The notes: generated from the letters alone by a model not told the origin. 64,000 nt of DNA from Streptomyces sp. SUK 48 (GCF_009650765.1 NZ_CP045740.1:4192001-4256000), one strand, 5' to 3'; counted from the first letter of the stretch, positions 49,725-59,366 are shown. Program-made: numbers and translations.

Positions 49725-49747
49725 TGATGTATCGACTCGATACATCA
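49725..49747. promoter_or_regulatory. PadR operator candidate
   Basis: TGATGTATCGA, one C, TCGATACATCA: perfect inverted repeat with 11-base arms, in the divergent gap between padR and the PBP gene. It contains the ATGTAT...ATACAT half-sites known for PadR-type operators. Confidence 0.7.
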
Positions 49748-50048
49748 CGACGATAGAACGGCGTCACGCGTGCGACAAGAGGGACGATGGTGAACGGGAT
49801 CACATAACCGATTCGTAGGAGGCAACTTGCCTGGTTTGGGGTGAACTTCGGGGCTCGGCAGGTTTTGGCGGTGCGTAGTCTGTGCGGCATGCAGACCACC
49901 GGGAACCATGCGACGCCTGGGGGGCGTCGTCGTCCCCGGTGCAGTACGGGTGAATGCGCGACCGACCACATCCGTACGTCGGGGGGACCGGAAACCAGCC
50001 GCCAGTCCAGGCGCGCAAGGGTGCGCCTGCCCGAGGAGTAATCGTTCG

Positions 50049-52763
50049 ATGAGCGAGCACCGTCGCAAACCGCCGCAGCCGCAGGGAGGCGGACGTGCCG
50101 CGGCCCGACGCGGCCAGCCCGGTTCGTCCCCCGGCCGCCGCGCGGCACCGCGAGGCGCCAGCGGATCGCCTGCCGACTCTCCGGGAGACGAGGGGCGGTC
50201 GCTCGGCGGCCGCGCCGAGGCCCGGCGCGCGGCCCAGAGAAGCAGTGGTGGGCGCCGCAGAGCCGAGCCCGCAGGCGGTGGTCGCCGCGGTGGTCCCGGC
50301 GGTCCCTCCGGACCCGGCCGCGGCCGGGGGCGCCCGGCCCCGTCCGGCAAGAAGCGGATCATCGACTATCCCCGCGCGGACAAGTACGGGTGGCACCGGT
50401 GGGTGCCGTCCTGGAAGCTCGTGTCGGGCATCTTCATCGGCTTCGTCGGCTGCATCGTGGCCGTCGCCGGCCTCGGGTACGCGATGGTGAGCGTCCCCGT
50501 CGTGGCCAAGACCGCGCGGGCGCAGAACAACGTCTACTACTGGTCCGACGGATCGGTGATGGTCGCGACCGGAGGCGAGACCAACCGGCAGATCATCAAC
50601 TACGAGGACATCCCCAAGGAGATGCGGTACGCCGTCATCTCCCAGGAGAACAAGACCTTCGAGACCGACAGCGGCGTGGACCCGTCGGGCATCGCCCGAG
50701 CGGTCTTCAACATGGCCCGGGGCGGTCAGACCCAGGGTGGTTCGACGATCACCCAGCAGTACGTCAAGAACGCCATGCTCGACGACCAGTCGCAGACCCT
50801 CTCCCGCAAGTTCAAGGAGATCTTCGTCGCGATCAAGGTGGGCACCAATGTGCCCAAGCCGGAGATCATGGCCGGATACCTGAACTCGGCGTACTTCGGC
50901 CGCGGCGCTTACGGCATCCAGGCCGCCTCGCGCGCGTACTTCAACATCGACGCCAAGAACCTCAACCCCGGCCAGTGCGCCTTCCTCGCGGCGATGCTGA
51001 AGGGTGCCACGTACTACGACCCGGCCGGCGCGACCTCGCTCGACCCCGGTGCCACGGCCCAGGCGAACCAGAAGCGCGCTCTCGGGCAGATGCAGGACAC
51101 CCTCGACAAGATGGTCCAGTACGGCCATCTGAGCGCCGCCGAGCGGGCCAAATACACCACGCTCCCCCACTCGCAGAACCCGCGGTCGAACAGCCGGCTC
51201 AGCGGCCAGGTCGGTTACCTGGTCGACCTCGCCAAGTCGTACCTGATCAACAACAGCGACAAGACCCATGTCACCGCGGACGACCTGCAGCGGGGCGGCT
51301 ACCGGATCCGCACGACCTTCGACAAGAAGAAGGTCGGCGCACTGGAAGCCGCGGTCAAGAAGGTCCAGAAAACGAACATCAAGCCCAAGGAACGTCCGAA
51401 GTACGACAGCTACGTCCAGTTCGGCGGGGCCTCGGTCGAGCCGAAGACGGGCGCCATCAGGGCCATCTACGGCGGTGAGGACGCGACCAAGCACTTCACC
51501 GACAACGCCGACTCGACCGGCGCCCAGGTGGGTTCGACGTTCAAGCCCTTCGTGCTGGCCGCCTCGATGAAGTGGGGGGTGCGCGACCCGCACGGACCGC
51601 CGAACCAGGGCCCGGACCAGCGCACGATTGCCTCGCCCAAGAGCCTGTACAGCGGGAAGAACCAGCTCAAGATCGAGAAATACGACCACACCGTCTGGAC
51701 GGACAAGGACGGCAAGGAGTGGCTCCAGACCAACGACGGCGACGAGTCCACCGGTGACGCGCCGGACTACAAGATCGACCTGCGTACGGCGATGCAGTTC
51801 TCGGTCAACTCCGCCTATGTGCAGCTCGGCATGGACGTGGGCCTGGACAAGGTCGAGCAGTCCGCGCTGGCCGCCGGCCTCCTGAAGGGCAGCCTGGCCA
51901 GCTCCAACTACCCGTCCTTCTCTATCGGCACCTCCGACCCGAGCGCCATCCGCATGGCCGGGGCCTACGGCACCTTCGCCAACAGCGGGCAGCAGAACGA
52001 TCCGTACTCCGTCGACAAGGTCGAGAGCAAGGACGGGGTCGTCTACGAGCACGAGGTGAAGTCGAAGGACGCGTACCCGGCGAACGTGGCGAACAACGTC
52101 ACCGACGTCCTGCGGACCGTGGTCGACAAGGGCACGGGTACCAACGCCCGGCTGCCCGGACGTGAGGTGGCCGGCAAGACCGGTACCACCGACGGCAACA
52201 AGTCGGCCTGGTTCGTCGGCTACACCCCGCAGCTGTCCACCGCGATCAGCATGTTCCGCCTGGACGACAACGCGAACAACAAGCAGCGCTCGTTCCTGGA
52301 GATGTACGGAACGGGCGGCCAGAAGCAGATCCACGGCGCCTCGTTCCCGTCGGAGATCTTCCACGACTACATGACCCAGGCGCTTCAGGGTCAGCCGGTG
52401 CTGACGTTCCCGACGCCCGAGCCCATCGGCGTCGCGCTGAACCCCGAGCCGAGCCCGACGCCGACCCCGTCGACCTCGCCGAGCCCGTCCACGAGCCCGT
52501 CCACGAGCCCGTCGCCGAGCACCAGCGTCTCCCCGAGCCCGACGAACAGCCAGACCTGCGGCTTCTTCGGCTGCACCGACGGCGGCAACGGCAACGGCGG
52601 TGACAACGGCACCGGTGCCGGCGGGAACGGCAACGGCGGCACGGACGGCGGGCCGACGCCCTCGACGACGGCCACCGATCCCAATGCCGACGGCGGCACG
52701 CGGGGCAATGGAAACGGCAACGGCAATGGCAACGGGGGCACCATCTGGGGACCGGCGGGCTAG
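50049..52763 (+). CDS. Bifunctional class A penicillin-binding protein
   Basis: 904 residues, ATG after GAGGAG. A basic Gly/Arg/Pro-rich cytosolic tail (1-120), one membrane helix (LVSGIFIGFVGCIVAVAGLGYAM), the GT51 transglycosylase with Glu200 in SQENKTFETDSGVDP and GGSTITQQYVKN, then a transpeptidase with S496-T-F-K499, S585-V-N587 and K710-T-G712. The C-terminus is low complexity: Pro/Ser/Thr repeats, then Gly/Asn repeats (about 797-900). It polymerises and cross-links peptidoglycan. The 394-base upstream gap has the PadR operator and a TAGTCT -10 candidate near 49876. Confidence 0.95.
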   Translation: MSEHRRKPPQPQGGGRAAARRGQPGSSPGRRAAPRGASGSPADSPGDEGRSLGGRAEARRAAQRSSGGRRRAEPAGGGRRGGPGGPSGPGRGRGRPAPSGKKRIIDYPRADKYGWHRWVPSWKLVSGIFIGFVGCIVAVAGLGYAMVSVPVVAKTARAQNNVYYWSDGSVMVATGGETNRQIINYEDIPKEMRYAVISQENKTFETDSGVDPSGIARAVFNMARGGQTQGGSTITQQYVKNAMLDDQSQTLSRKFKEIFVAIKVGTNVPKPEIMAGYLNSAYFGRGAYGIQAASRAYFNIDAKNLNPGQCAFLAAMLKGATYYDPAGATSLDPGATAQANQKRALGQMQDTLDKMVQYGHLSAAERAKYTTLPHSQNPRSNSRLSGQVGYLVDLAKSYLINNSDKTHVTADDLQRGGYRIRTTFDKKKVGALEAAVKKVQKTNIKPKERPKYDSYVQFGGASVEPKTGAIRAIYGGEDATKHFTDNADSTGAQVGSTFKPFVLAASMKWGVRDPHGPPNQGPDQRTIASPKSLYSGKNQLKIEKYDHTVWTDKDGKEWLQTNDGDESTGDAPDYKIDLRTAMQFSVNSAYVQLGMDVGLDKVEQSALAAGLLKGSLASSNYPSFSIGTSDPSAIRMAGAYGTFANSGQQNDPYSVDKVESKDGVVYEHEVKSKDAYPANVANNVTDVLRTVVDKGTGTNARLPGREVAGKTGTTDGNKSAWFVGYTPQLSTAISMFRLDDNANNKQRSFLEMYGTGGQKQIHGASFPSEIFHDYMTQALQGQPVLTFPTPEPIGVALNPEPSPTPTPSTSPSPSTSPSTSPSPSTSVSPSPTNSQTCGFFGCTDGGNGNGGDNGTGAGGNGNGGTDGGPTPSTTATDPNADGGTRGNGNGNGNGNGGTIWGPAG

Positions 52764-52808
52764 CCCGCTCGGTCCGACCGGTTGGCGGCCATATCGCCCG
52801 CCCTGCCT

Positions 52809-52822
52809 GTTTCACGTGAAAC
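52809..52822. promoter_or_regulatory. parS: parS site 7
   Basis: Exact GTTTCACGTGAAAC, 46 bases after the PBP stop and just before its terminator. Confidence 0.95.
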
Positions 52823-52826
52823 ATGA

Positions 52827-52855
52827 GGCCGCCGCACCCACCGGGTGCGGCGGCC
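52827..52855 (+). terminator. Terminator of the PBP gene
   Basis: Perfect 13-bp stem GGCCGCCGCACCC / GGGTGCGGCGGCC with an ACC loop, four bases after parS site 7. Confidence 0.8.
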
Positions 52856-52885
52856 CTCCGCGTTTTCATGGGGAGGTACGGCAGG

Positions 52886-54439
52886 ATGTGGCCCATGCCC
52901 AGTGCAGAGATGACACCCCCGGGCGTGTACGAGCCCGAGCCGGAGCGGTCCACGCCACCGGAGCCGGTGCGGCCGACCCGGGAGGACGAGGTCGCGGCGG
53001 CCGGCAGCGAGCTGGTCGGCGGCCCCATCGGGCGGTACGCCCTGCTCGGAACCTCCTGGTGGACGCCCGTGCGGATCGTCGCGCTCGTCGCGATCGGCAT
53101 GTTCGCCCTGGGCCTGGTCCAGAAGGCGCCGTGCTACCACAGCGCCTGGTTCTTCGGCGCCAGCTCCCAGTACACGAAAGCCTGCTACTCGGACATCCCG
53201 CACCTCTACCAGGGCCGCGGATTCGCCGACCACCTCGTGCCCTACTTCGACAAGCTCCCGGACGCTCTGTCCGGCGGCATGGGCTATCTCGAGTACCCGG
53301 TGCTGACCGGAGTGTTCATGCAGGTGGCCTCCTGGCTGACCCCGCACAGCGGCGGCATCCAGCACCAGGAGCAGTGGTACTGGTTCGTCAACGCCGCGAT
53401 GCTGATGGTCTGTACGGCCGTGCTCGCCGTCTGTGCGGCCCGTACCCACCGCCGCCGTCCCTGGGACGGCCTGCTGGTCGCTCTGGCGCCCGCGGCGGCG
53501 CTGACCGCCACCATCAACTGGGACCTGCTGGCGGTGGCGCTGACGGCCGCCGCGATGCTGATGTGGGCCCGCAGCCGTCCGGTCGCCTTCGGCGTCCTCC
53601 TGGGGCTCGCCACGGCCGCCAAGCTCTACCCCGTGCTGCTGCTCGGCCCGCTGCTCGTGCTGTGCTGGCGGGCCGGCCGATGGCGGGAGTTCGGGCGGGC
53701 CGCGGCGGGAACGGCGGTCGCCTGGCTGGTGGTGAACCTGCCGGTGATGCTGTTCGCCTTCCCGGGCTGGTCGAAGTTCTACTCGTTCAGCCACGACCGG
53801 GGCGTCGACTTCGGCTCGTTCTGGCTGATCTGGTCGCAGAACTCGGACCACCCGCCCAGCACCGACTTCGTGAACACCGCCGCCACCGTGCTGGTGGTGC
53901 TGTGCTCCATCGGGATCGCCGTGCTGACGTTCACCGCCCCGCGCCGGCCGCGCTTCGCCCAGCTGGCCTTCCTGATCGTGGCGGCCTTCGTCCTCACCAA
54001 CAAGGTCTACTCGCCGCAGTACGTGCTCTGGCTGGTGCCGCTGGCGGCCCTCGCCCGGCCCAAGTGGCGGGACTTCCTGATCTGGCAGGCGTGCGAGGTG
54101 GCGTACTTCCTCGGCATCTGGATGTACCTCGCCTACACGACCAGCGGAGACGCCCACAAGGGCCTGCCGACGCACGGCTACCAGTGGGCGATCGCGGCGC
54201 ACCTGCTGGGCACGCTGTATCTGTGCGCCGTCGTCGTCCGCGACATCCTGATGCCGGAGCGGGACGTGGTGCGCCGGTCCGGGGACGACGATCCCTCGGG
54301 CGGGGTGCTCGACGGGGCGGAGGACGTCTTCGCGTTCGCCGCGGTGGACCACCGGCCCCGGCACGCCGCCCCGCACGAGACGCCGCAGGTGGAGTGGGGC
54401 AGGCCGGAGGTGGCCCGCCCACAGGGCCGTTCGCTGTGA
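52886..54439 (+). CDS. GT87-like integral membrane glycosyltransferase
   Basis: 517 residues from ATG 52886, 9 bases after GGGGAGG; ATG 52895 is possible. About ten membrane helices. The first loop carries many aromatic and charged residues (PHLYQGRGFADHLVPYFD, then GYLEYPVLTGVF) with the E-Y-P motif of GT-C/DUF2029 (GT87) mannosyltransferases; later motif AKLYPVLLLGPLLVL and NKVYSPQYVLWLVPL. Probably a polyprenol-phosphate-sugar transferase acting outside the membrane. C-terminal tail is cytosolic. Confidence 0.8.
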   Translation: MWPMPSAEMTPPGVYEPEPERSTPPEPVRPTREDEVAAAGSELVGGPIGRYALLGTSWWTPVRIVALVAIGMFALGLVQKAPCYHSAWFFGASSQYTKACYSDIPHLYQGRGFADHLVPYFDKLPDALSGGMGYLEYPVLTGVFMQVASWLTPHSGGIQHQEQWYWFVNAAMLMVCTAVLAVCAARTHRRRPWDGLLVALAPAAALTATINWDLLAVALTAAAMLMWARSRPVAFGVLLGLATAAKLYPVLLLGPLLVLCWRAGRWREFGRAAAGTAVAWLVVNLPVMLFAFPGWSKFYSFSHDRGVDFGSFWLIWSQNSDHPPSTDFVNTAATVLVVLCSIGIAVLTFTAPRRPRFAQLAFLIVAAFVLTNKVYSPQYVLWLVPLAALARPKWRDFLIWQACEVAYFLGIWMYLAYTTSGDAHKGLPTHGYQWAIAAHLLGTLYLCAVVVRDILMPERDVVRRSGDDDPSGGVLDGAEDVFAFAAVDHRPRHAAPHETPQVEWGRPEVARPQGRSL

Positions 54440-54490
54440 GCGAACAGCTCGGCTGAACGGCCCGCGCCGCCCCGGCCCGAGGCCGCGGGC

Positions 54491-54537
54491 GAGGTCATGG
54501 AGAAGCCGTACACGAGGTCATGGAGAAGGCCGTACAC
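54491..54537. repeat. Direct repeat of about 23 bp
   Basis: GAGGTCATGGAGAAG(G)CCGTACAC at 54491-54513 and again at 54514-54537 with one added G. The second copy forms the left arm of the terminator at 54526-54557. Confidence 0.8.
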
Positions 54538-54557
54538 GGAGTTCCGTGTACGGCCTT
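54526..54557. terminator. Bidirectional terminator between GT87 and alr-like genes
   Basis: Perfect 15-bp arms (54526-54540 and 54543-54557) with a 2-base centre, between convergent genes. Confidence 0.8.
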
Positions 54558-54591
54558 CCCGCTGTCCCGGACCGGCGGGCTCCAGCCGGTC

Positions 54592-55623
54592 TCAGCAGTC
54601 CACGATGCGGTCGAACTGCGTGGTGGTGTGCCGCAGATGGGCCACCAGCTCGTCGCCGACCTTGGGCTCCGCGGCGTCCGCGGGCACGAACAGGATCGAC
54701 ACCTGCATGTGCGGCGGCTCGGCGAACCAGCGCTGCTTGCCGTCCCAGACGAACGGGGAGAGGTTCCGGTTGACCGTGGCGAGGCCGGCCCGGGCGACGC
54801 CCTTGGCACGCGGCATGACGCCGTGCAGGGCCTTCGGGGCCTCCAGGCCCACCCCGTGCGACGTACCGCCCGCCACGACCACCAGGAAGCCGTCGGAGGC
54901 CGCCTTCTGCTGCCGGTAGCCGAACCGGTCGCCCTTGGTCACCCGGGTGACGTCCAGGACGGCACCGCGGTACTGGGTGGCCTCGTGGTCCCCCAGCCAC
55001 AGCCGCGTGCCGATCCGGGCGCGGAAGCGGGTCTGCGGGAACTGCTGCTGGAGCCGGACGAGTTCGTCGGCCTTGAGGTGGCTGACGAACATCGTGTGCA
55101 GCGGCAGCCGGGCCGCGCGCAGCCGGTCCATCCAGCCGATGACCTCCTCGACGGCGTCCGAGCCGTCGGTGCGGTCCAGCGGCAGATGGATGGCGAAGCC
55201 CTCCAGGCGGACGTTCTCTATGGCCTGGTGCAGCTGCGGCAGGTCCTGCTCGCTGATGCCGTGCCGCTTCATCGAGGACATCACCTCGATGACGACCCGC
55301 GCGCCCACCAGGCCGTACACGCCGTCGATCGAGGAGACCGAGCGGACGACCCGGTCGGGCAGCGGCACCGGCTCCTCGCCGCGCCGGTAGGGCGTCAGCA
55401 CCAGCAGGTCGCCGCCGAAGTAGTCCTTGATGCGCGCGGCCTCGTACGTGGTGCCGACGGCGAGCAGGTCCGAGCCGAGCCGGGTCGCCTCCTCGGACAG
55501 CCGTTCGTGTCCAAAGCCGTAGCCGTTGCCCTTGCAGACCGGGACCAGGCCCGGGAACTGCTCCTGCACGTGCTTGTGGTGCGCCCGCCAGCGCGCGGTG
55601 TCGACGTAGAGCGTGAGCGCCAT
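54592..55623 (-). CDS. Alanine racemase-like PLP enzyme (fold type III)
   Basis: 343 residues. The PLP lysine is K31 in VCKGNGYGFGHE, as in alanine racemases. The barrel continues with ARVVIEVMSSMKRHGIS and IHLPLDRTDG. RIGTRLWLGD near 225 and a later VVVAGGTSHGVGLEAP match the family's C-domain, but it is shorter and the usual catalytic tyrosine context (GYADG) is replaced by GDRFGYRQQKAASDG. It probably handles an amino acid other than, or besides, alanine. It lies 83 bases downstream of femX on the same strand, suggesting joint action on the peptide stem. Confidence 0.8.
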   Translation of the reverse strand: MALTLYVDTARWRAHHKHVQEQFPGLVPVCKGNGYGFGHERLSEEATRLGSDLLAVGTTYEAARIKDYFGGDLLVLTPYRRGEEPVPLPDRVVRSVSSIDGVYGLVGARVVIEVMSSMKRHGISEQDLPQLHQAIENVRLEGFAIHLPLDRTDGSDAVEEVIGWMDRLRAARLPLHTMFVSHLKADELVRLQQQFPQTRFRARIGTRLWLGDHEATQYRGAVLDVTRVTKGDRFGYRQQKAASDGFLVVVAGGTSHGVGLEAPKALHGVMPRAKGVARAGLATVNRNLSPFVWDGKQRWFAEPPHMQVSILFVPADAAEPKVGDELVAHLRHTTTQFDRIVDC

Positions 55624-55706
55624 GGCCGGACCCGGACCCTTTCTCGTGGCTGAGGTGTATCGGGGGTGTGAGAGCTGTGAACCCTATGGAATCAAACGCC
55701 GGCTGC

Positions 55707-56828
55707 TCAGCGGCGCGACATGTAGATGTCGAGCGCCTTGTGGAGCAGCTTGTTCAGCGGGAAGTCCCATTCGCCGAGGTACTCGGCGGCCTGTCCGCCC
55801 GTGCCGACCTTGAACTGGATCAGGCCGAACAGGTGGTCCGACTCGTCCAGCGAGTCGGAGATGCCGCGCAGGTCGTAGACGGTCGCCCCGAGCGCGTAGG
55901 CGTCGCGCAGCATGCGCCACTGCATCGCGTTCGAGGGCCGGACCTCGCGGCCGATGTTGTCGGAGGCGCCGTAGGAGTACCAGACGTGCCCGCCCACGAT
56001 CAGCATGGTGGCCGCGGAGAGGTTCACGCCGTTGTGCCGGGCGAAGTACAGCCGCATGCGGTTCGGGTCCTCGGTGTTGAGGGCCGTCCACATGCGCTGG
56101 AAGTACGACAGCGGGCGCGGCCGGAAGTGGTCGCGCACGGCCGTGATCTCGTACAGCCGCTGCCACTCGGCGAGGTCCTGGTAGCCGCCCTGGACGACCT
56201 CGACGCCGGCCTTCTCGGCCTTCTTGATGTTGCGGCGCCACAGCTGGTTGAAGTTCTTGTGGACCTCTTCCAGGGAGCGGTTCGCCAGCGGCACCTGGTA
56301 GACGTAGCGCGGCTGGACGTCGCCGAAGCCCGCGCCGCCGTCCTCGCCCTGCTGCCAGCCCATGCGGCGCAGCTTGTCGGCGACCTCGAAGGCGCGCGGC
56401 TCGATGTAGTCGGCCTCCAGGTCGCGCAGGCGCTTGACGTCATGGTCCTGGATGCCCTTCTTGATCGTCTCCGCGTTCCAGCGCCGGATGATCACCGGCG
56501 GGCCCATCTTCACGGAGAAGGCGCCCTGCTGCTTCAGATGCGCGAGCATCGGCTGGATCCAGTCGTCCAGATTCGGCGCGTACCAGTTAATGACCGGGCC
56601 CTCGGGCAGATAGGCGAGGTAGCGCTTGATCTTGGGCAGCTGGCGGTAGAGGACCAGGCCCGCGCCGACCAGGTGACCGGTGCGCTCGTCGAACCAGCCG
56701 AGGCTCTCCGAGCGCCACTCCGCCTTCACGTCGGCCCAGGCCGGGACCTGCATGTGGCTCGCCGACGGCAGGCTCTGGATGAATGCCAGATGCTGCTCTC
56801 GGCTAATGGTCCTCAGGGTCAGGCTCAT
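55707..56828 (-). CDS. femX: FemX peptidoglycan aminoacyltransferase (FemABX family)
   Basis: 373 residues from ATG 56828, 8-12 bases after GAGGAG. FemABX GNAT-like double domain: N-terminal WADVKAEWRSESLGWFD; a helical arm LWRRNIKKAEKAGVEV; and C-terminal GHVWYSYGASDNIGREVRPSNAMQWRMLRDAYALGATVYDLRG. In S. coelicolor FemX adds the single Gly branch to the LL-diaminopimelate of lipid II and is essential. Here it is followed by the alr-like gene, a likely operon. Confidence 0.93.
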   Translation of the reverse strand: MSLTLRTISREQHLAFIQSLPSASHMQVPAWADVKAEWRSESLGWFDERTGHLVGAGLVLYRQLPKIKRYLAYLPEGPVINWYAPNLDDWIQPMLAHLKQQGAFSVKMGPPVIIRRWNAETIKKGIQDHDVKRLRDLEADYIEPRAFEVADKLRRMGWQQGEDGGAGFGDVQPRYVYQVPLANRSLEEVHKNFNQLWRRNIKKAEKAGVEVVQGGYQDLAEWQRLYEITAVRDHFRPRPLSYFQRMWTALNTEDPNRMRLYFARHNGVNLSAATMLIVGGHVWYSYGASDNIGREVRPSNAMQWRMLRDAYALGATVYDLRGISDSLDESDHLFGLIQFKVGTGGQAAEYLGEWDFPLNKLLHKALDIYMSRR

Positions 56829-56953
56829 GTCGGGGCGCTCCTCGGGCTGGTGTGTCCCCATGGGTTCAGGGGCTCCGGCTCTCGCGCCGAAGCCTACTGC
56901 GCCCGATGAGCGCCCCGAGGGGGCGGACGGCTTAGAAGGGCCCGCCCGCGCGG

Positions 56954-56991
56954 GGGCGCCGCCGCGGAGATCGTCTTCGCGGCGGCCGCCC
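56954..56991 (-). terminator. Possible terminator after the small membrane protein gene
   Basis: GC-rich stem (about 56954-56966 with 56979-56991) with one bulge, 15 bases after the stop at 57006. Confidence 0.45.
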
Positions 56992-57005
56992 GGGGAGGAA
57001 CCGCC

Positions 57006-57317
57006 TCAGAACAAGCCGCCGAACAGCCCGCCGTTCGACATGCCGATCAGCAGGCCGACCCCGGAGGCGCCGAGGCCCAGGATCAGCCCGAAGCGCTCGC
57101 GCGTGGTCACCGAGACCCACTGCCCGTACGCGCCGGTGGCGATGCCGACCAGACCGGCCCAGGACGTGAGCAGGTGCAGGCCGGGGAAGAACGCGGTGAT
57201 GAAGGACAGCAGGCCCAGGACCAGCGTCACGGCCATCAGGATGTCCGGGAGTGGATGGGACTTGCCATCGGTGGCGAACAGGGATCCGGCGGTGTTGGGC
57301 TGCAAAGCCTGTGCCAT
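57006..57317 (-). CDS. Small integral membrane protein
   Basis: 103 residues from ATG 57317 after GGAGGTG. Three predicted membrane helices: ILMAVTLVLGLLSFITAFF, TSWAGLVGIATGAYGQW and FGLILGLGASGVGLLIGM, ending in Gly/Leu/Phe repeats (NGGLFGGLF). No known domain. Divergent from rpsF across 281 bases. Confidence 0.75.
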   Translation of the reverse strand: MAQALQPNTAGSLFATDGKSHPLPDILMAVTLVLGLLSFITAFFPGLHLLTSWAGLVGIATGAYGQWVSVTTRERFGLILGLGASGVGLLIGMSNGGLFGGLF

Positions 57318-57598
57318 GGGGCACCTCCTGCGGAAGGCGGCGCATCGTAGCGCCGTACACACCCGACGTGTACAGATTGTCGGCCCTCACGGCCGGATTT
57401 CAACCGGAAGCGGGTGTGCGGGTAGTCTGTACCGTCTGCACCGGTGTCTGCCCGGATCCGCGGCGGGGAATCCTCGCGGAGCCCTGATCGTCAGTGGAAA
57501 TCCCTGATTGTCAGTGCTGGCCGATACCGTGCGAACGCATTAGACCCTCCTGCCACGGAACGACCGTGGCCGCTGAGTCCAAAGGAGGTGGGTTCCAC
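57318..57598 (+). promoter_or_regulatory. rpsF operon leader region
   Basis: Holds a 20-base-spaced direct repeat (CCCTGATCGTCAGTG at 57482-57496 and CCCTGATTGTCAGTG at 57502-57516). A perfect 7-bp hairpin GCCACGG / CCGTGGC (57552-57570) lies in the mRNA leader before the AAAGGAGG at about 57581. The hairpin could be an S6-S18 autoregulatory site, but I cannot confirm it. A small GTACAC/GTGTAC repeat lies near 57356-57374. Confidence 0.45.
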
Positions 57599-57889
57599 AT
57601 GCGTCACTACGAGGTGATGGTCATCCTCGACCCCGATCTCGAGGAGCGTGCTGTCTCCCCGCTGATCGAGAACTTCATGTCCGTCGTCCGTGATGGCGGC
57701 GGCAAGGTGGAGAAGGTCGACACCTGGGGCCGTCGTCGTCTCGCCTACGAGATCAAGAAGAAGCCCGAGGGCATCTACTCGGTCATCGACCTGCAGGCCG
57801 AGCCTGCGGTCGTCAAGGAGCTCGACCGCCAGATGAACCTGAACGAGTCGGTCCTCCGGACCAAGGTCCTCCGTCCCGAGATGCACTGA
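57599..57889 (+). CDS. rpsF: 30S ribosomal protein S6
   Basis: 96 residues, ATG 57599 after a near-perfect [44 protein letters not shown] and VLRTKVLRP are S6 signatures. First gene of rpsF-ssb-rpsR-rplI, which encodes partners S6 and S18 in one operon. Confidence 0.98.
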   Translation: MRHYEVMVILDPDLEERAVSPLIENFMSVVRDGGGKVEKVDTWGRRRLAYEIKKKPEGIYSVIDLQAEPAVVKELDRQMNLNESVLRTKVLRPEMH

Positions 57890-57962
57890 GCCTCGGCTCA
57901 GCTGATCCCGGGATTCGAGTAGCAGCAAGCAGCCAGCAGCAAACCCGCCGAGAGGTTCCCCC

Positions 57963-58559
57963 ATGGCAGGCGAGACCGTCATCACGGTCATCGGCAATCT
58001 TGTCGACGACCCCGAGCTGCGCTTCACCCCGTCCGGTGCGGCGGTCGCGAAGTTCCGTATCGCGTCCACTCCCCGCACCTTCGACCGTCAGACCAACGAG
58101 TGGAAGGACGGCGACAGCCTGTTCCTGACCTGCTCGGTCTGGCGCCAGGCGGCGGAGAACGTCGCCGAGTCGCTCCAGCGAGGCATGCGCGTGCTCGTGC
58201 AGGGCCGGCTGAAGCAGCGGTCCTACGAGGACCGTGAGGGCGTCAAGCGCACGGTCTACGAGCTGGACGTCGACGAGGTCGGGCCCAGCCTGCGCAATGC
58301 CACGGCCAAGGTCACCAAGACTTCCGGTGGTGGCGGTCGCGGTGGCCAGGGTGGTTACGGCGGCGGCAGCGGTGGCGGCCAGGGTGGCGGCGGCTGGGGC
58401 GGTGGCTCCGGCGGCGGCCAGCAGGGTGGCGGCGCTCCGGCCGACGACCCGTGGGCGACCGGCGCTCCCGCCGGTGGCAACCAGGGTGGCGGCGGCTGGG
58501 GCGGCGGCTCCGGCGGCAACCAGGGCGGCGGCGGCTACTCGGACGAGCCTCCTTTCTAG
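57963..58559 (+). CDS. ssb: Single-stranded DNA-binding protein
   Basis: 198 residues. OB fold: [31 protein letters not shown] and [39 protein letters not shown] Gly/Gln-rich flexible linker (about 120-190) ends in the acidic tip DEPPF, which docks repair and replication proteins. Protects single strands at forks. Situated between rpsF and rpsR. Confidence 0.98.
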   Translation: MAGETVITVIGNLVDDPELRFTPSGAAVAKFRIASTPRTFDRQTNEWKDGDSLFLTCSVWRQAAENVAESLQRGMRVLVQGRLKQRSYEDREGVKRTVYELDVDEVGPSLRNATAKVTKTSGGGGRGGQGGYGGGSGGGQGGGGWGGGSGGGQQGGGAPADDPWATGAPAGGNQGGGGWGGGSGGNQGGGGYSDEPPF

Positions 58560-58600
58560 GGCTCGTATCCCACACTTCTTGATCACACAGGAGAAACACC

Positions 58601-58837
58601 ATGGCGAAGCCGCCTGTGCGCAAGCCTAAGAAGAAGGTCTGCGCTTTCTGCAAGGACAAGGTCACGTACGTGGACTACAAGGACACGAACATGCTGCGGA
58701 AGTTCATTTCCGACCGCGGCAAGATCCGTGCCCGCCGCGTGACCGGCAACTGCACGCAGCACCAGCGTGACGTCGCCACGGCCGTGAAGAACAGCCGTGA
58801 GATGGCGCTGCTGCCCTACACGTCCACCGCGCGATAA
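58601..58837 (+). CDS. rpsR: 30S ribosomal protein S18
   Basis: 78 residues. [41 protein letters not shown], then [21 protein letters not shown], is the S18 core. It contains a zinc-type set of cysteines (CAFC and NC), so it is the Zn-binding (C+) form. Binds S6 in the 30S platform. Confidence 0.98.
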   Translation: MAKPPVRKPKKKVCAFCKDKVTYVDYKDTNMLRKFISDRGKIRARRVTGNCTQHQRDVATAVKNSREMALLPYTSTAR

Positions 58838-58855
58838 GGGAAGGGTGACCGACTC

Positions 58856-59302
58856 ATGAAGATCATCCTCACCCACGAGGTCTCTGGCCTCGGTGCCGCC
58901 GGCGACGTTGTCGACGTCAAGGACGGCTACGCTCGCAACTACCTGATCCCGCGGAAGTTCGCTATCCGCTGGACCAAGGGTGGCGAGAAGGACGTCGCGC
59001 AGATCCGTCGTGCGCGCAAGATCCACGAGATCCAGACCATCGAGCAGGCCAACCAGGTCAAGGCCCAGCTCGAGGGCGTGAAGGTCCGTCTGGCCGTTCG
59101 CTCCGGCGACGCCGGTCGTCTCTTCGGTTCCGTCACCCCGGCCGACGTCGCGTCCGCGATCAAGGCTTCCGGTGGCCCCGAGGTCGACAAGCGCCGCATC
59201 GAGCTGGGCGCCCCGATCAAGACCCTGGGCTCCCACGAGACGTCCGTGCGTCTGCACCCCGAGGTGGCCGCCAAGGTCGCCATCGAGGTCGTCTCCGCGT
59301 GA
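58856..59302 (+). CDS. rplI: 50S ribosomal protein L9
   Basis: 148 residues. [36 protein letters not shown] is the L9 N-domain; the C-domain contains [14 protein letters not shown]. The two domains are linked by a long helix. Last gene of the operon, followed by a very strong terminator. Confidence 0.98.
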   Translation: MKIILTHEVSGLGAAGDVVDVKDGYARNYLIPRKFAIRWTKGGEKDVAQIRRARKIHEIQTIEQANQVKAQLEGVKVRLAVRSGDAGRLFGSVTPADVASAIKASGGPEVDKRRIELGAPIKTLGSHETSVRLHPEVAAKVAIEVVSA

Positions 59303-59327
59303 CCCAGCGCTCGGTCTGAGCAGCTGA

Positions 59328-59366
59328 GAAGAGGGGCCGTACCCATCGCGGGTACGGCCCCTCTTC
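59328..59366 (+). terminator. Terminator of the rpsF-ssb-rpsR-rplI operon
   Basis: Perfect 17-bp stem (59328-59344 and 59350-59366) with an ATCGC loop, 26 bases after the rplI stop. Convergent with the MATE gene. Confidence 0.9.
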
